Below, piece by piece: positions 20,038 through 20,839 of a stretch of DNA of 20,839 nt. The position numbers and the translations under genes were made by a program. Source of the stretch: an uncultured Oscillospiraceae bacterium. GTDB taxonomy: Bacteria; Bacillota; Clostridia; Oscillospirales; Oscillospiraceae. The notes under the pieces are model-generated. The model was not told where the DNA came from. It did no database searches and saw only the letters and a program-made list of their open reading frames with translations. Positions within the stretch are counted from its first letter, which is position 1, and each line of letters starts with the position of its first letter. The stretch is from positions 1-20,839 of the forward strand of contig CANRNA010000006.1 of the NCBI GenBank assembly GCA_947631805.1, read 5' to 3'.

Positions 20038-20784
20038 TCACGTGGCCAGAAGACCGGCGGCGCGAAGGTTGGCCAGCAGCGTGTTGAACTGGGTGGCGAT
20101 CTCCTCGGGGGTAGCGGTGCCCGCCGTCAGGTCGGCCACAGCCGCCGCCGGGGTCGCCGCGGGCCCGGCAGGTCCCGTAGGACCGGTAGGCCCAGCCGCA
20201 CCGGCAGGGCCCGTCGGCCCGGTGGGTCCCGTCACACCTGTGGCACCCGTTGCACCCGCAGGTCCGGCAGGGCCAACGGCACCGGCAGGACCAGTGGGGC
20301 CGGTCGGCCCCGGCGCACCAGTTGCACCCGTCGCGCCCGCAGGCCCGGCGGGACCAACGGCACCGGCAGGGCCGGTCGGCCCGGTCGGTCCCGGCACACC
20401 GGTCGCACCGGTCGCGCCCACAGGCCCGGCAGGGCCAACAGCACCGGCAGGGCCAGTGGGACCGGTCGGCCCCGGCGCGCCAGTTGCACCCGTCGCGCCC
20501 GCAGGCCCAGCGGGGCCGACAGCACCGGCAGGGCCAGTGGGGCCGGTCGGCCCCGGCACTCCGGTCGCACCTGTGGCACCCGTAGCACCAGCGGGACCCA
20601 TGGCACCAGTGGGGCCGGTAGGTCCGGTGGGACCAGGGGCACCCGCGGGCCCTATGGGACCCATGGGACCGGTGGGTCCGGCGATGAGAGACGGGCAGCA
20701 GGGCTGGGGAGAGCAGGGATAGCGGGTGAGGCCGTTCGCCTGCATGCCGGAAATGATATTCATGTTTTCAGCACAATCCGCCAT
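20038..20784 (-). CDS. Collagen-like (Gly-X-Y) protein, probable spore surface protein
   Basis: 248 residues in three parts. Residues 1-35 are non-collagenous and contain four cysteines (4, 24, 29, 30), including PCSPQPCCP. Residues 36-209 are 58 uninterrupted Gly-X-Y triplets, mostly GPT, GPA, GAT and GAV, which should form a triple helix rich in Thr for possible O-glycans. Residues 210-248 are a short Ala/Leu-rich helical end (EEIATQFNTLLANLRAAGLL) that could act as a trimerisation unit, as in BclA-like exosporium proteins and phage head fibres. No signal peptide is seen, in line with assembly on the spore from the mother cell. AAGGAGG lies upstream of ATG 20784, and the -10 looks sigma-K-like. 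It has its own terminator. Confidence 0.88.
   Translation of the reverse strand: MADCAENMNIISGMQANGLTRYPCSPQPCCPSLIAGPTGPMGPIGPAGAPGPTGPTGPTGAMGPAGATGATGATGVPGPTGPTGPAGAVGPAGPAGATGATGAPGPTGPTGPAGAVGPAGPVGATGATGVPGPTGPTGPAGAVGPAGPAGATGATGAPGPTGPTGPAGAVGPAGPAGATGATGVTGPTGPTGPAGAAGPTGPTGPAGPAATPAAAVADLTAGTATPEEIATQFNTLLANLRAAGLLAT
20230..20553 (-). repeat. Four 81-bp tandem repeats in the collagen-like gene
   Basis: Residues 78-185 are four copies of a 9-triplet (27-residue) unit: GPTGPTGPA, GAVGPAGPx, then GATGATGxx. Units 1 and 3 end in GAP, 2 and 4 in GVP or GVT, suggesting duplication of a two-unit block. A degenerate fifth copy flanks each side. Confidence 0.85.
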
Positions 20785-20818
20785 GATTTCCTCCTTCGGG
20801 CTTGATTTCGCCCGTTCT

Positions 20819-20827
20819 TACTATATG
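20819..20827 (-). promoter_or_regulatory. Sigma-K-like -10 element of the collagen-like gene
   Basis: Minus strand CATATAGTA matches the sigma-K -10 pattern CATAnnnTA. The transcript would start about 27 nt before the ATG. The -35 position lies beyond the window edge, so the promoter cannot be completed. Confidence 0.45.
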
Positions 20828-20839
20828 ACGGAATGTGCC

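Noticed and set aside
20160..20690. Possible CRISPR-like repeat array
   Set aside because: The 81-bp units are contiguous, in-frame and coding, with no spacers.
20042..20722. Antisense open frame that also reads as Gly-Pro-Val repeats
   Set aside because: GGN-CCN repeats give a similar pattern on both strands. The minus-strand frame has the ribosome site, continuous Gly-X-Y, folded-looking ends and a terminator; this one has none.
19102..20805. 567-codon plus-strand open frame across the kinase and collagen-like genes
   Set aside because: It runs out of frame through the kinase and then antisense through the collagen repeats; its Gly/Arg/Thr repeats merely mirror the repeat DNA.
1..20839. 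Mobile elements, tRNA or rRNA genes, attachment sites
   Set aside because: No transposase or integrase gene, no terminal inverted repeats with target duplications, and no tRNA-like cloverleaf sequence noticed on either strand by eye.

Overview
The window looks like a chromosomal segment of a GC-rich, spore-forming Clostridia member, most likely an Oscillospiraceae-type gut bacterium (Flavonifractor/Oscillibacter/Dysosmobacter-like). This is inferred from strong GGAGG ribosome sites, sigma-A promoters with 17-bp spacers, an S-box (SAM-I) riboswitch on metK, long-form HPF, a pheB-hom-lysC operon with a Bacillus-type internal lysC start, and a collagen-like protein whose -10 resembles sigma-K. 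No phage, insertion sequence, tRNA, rRNA or CRISPR array was found. Most of it reads as ordinary core and housekeeping genome.

Layout, left to right. (1) 1-1758, minus strand: a partial DUF4349-type lipoprotein, hpf with a good promoter and a long structured leader, and a VanZ-family membrane protein. (2) 1795-4622, plus strand: sigma-A promoter, SAM-I riboswitch with intrinsic terminator, metK, an adenosylhomocysteinase-family gene, terminator. This is a SAM synthesis and recycling operon shut off by SAM. (3) 4677-5602, plus strand: a membrane-anchored Xre-type HTH protein. (4) 5608-8666, minus strand: pheB(ACT-HTH)-hom-lysC, the aspartate-to-homoserine branch, ending in tandem terminators. 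A perfect palindrome sits on its -35 box, and lysC has an in-frame internal start with its own Shine-Dalgarno for an ACT-only beta subunit. (5) 8684-9553, minus strand: a TtcA-like PP-loop protein. (6) 9643-10718, plus strand: a small membrane protein, then an isochorismatase-type hydrolase. (7) 10690-13354, minus strand: two tandem, translationally coupled CNNM/CorC-type membrane proteins. (8) 13416-13844, plus strand: FluC/CrcB fluoride channel with different codon use from its neighbours. (9) 14003-15638, plus strand: an ECF-like sigma factor overlapping a DUF4179 membrane protein, probably its anti-sigma factor. (10) 15698-19981, plus strand: response regulator, ABC ATPase, two paralogous ABC-2 permeases and a histidine kinase. 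This resembles LanFEG/CprABC-RK modules for antimicrobial peptide sensing and resistance; three TTTAC boxes at exact 12-bp spacing precede the ATPase gene. (11) 19988-20827, minus strand: a collagen-like (Gly-X-Y) protein with four 81-bp repeats, probably a spore-surface protein.

No clearly new multi-gene system is evident. The points most worth a second look are the structured hpf leader, the lysC internal start, the operator-like palindrome at the pheB promoter, the 12-bp direct repeats before the ABC operon, the aromatic/basic tail on MetK, and the collagen-like gene. All coordinates were read by hand and no alignments were run.
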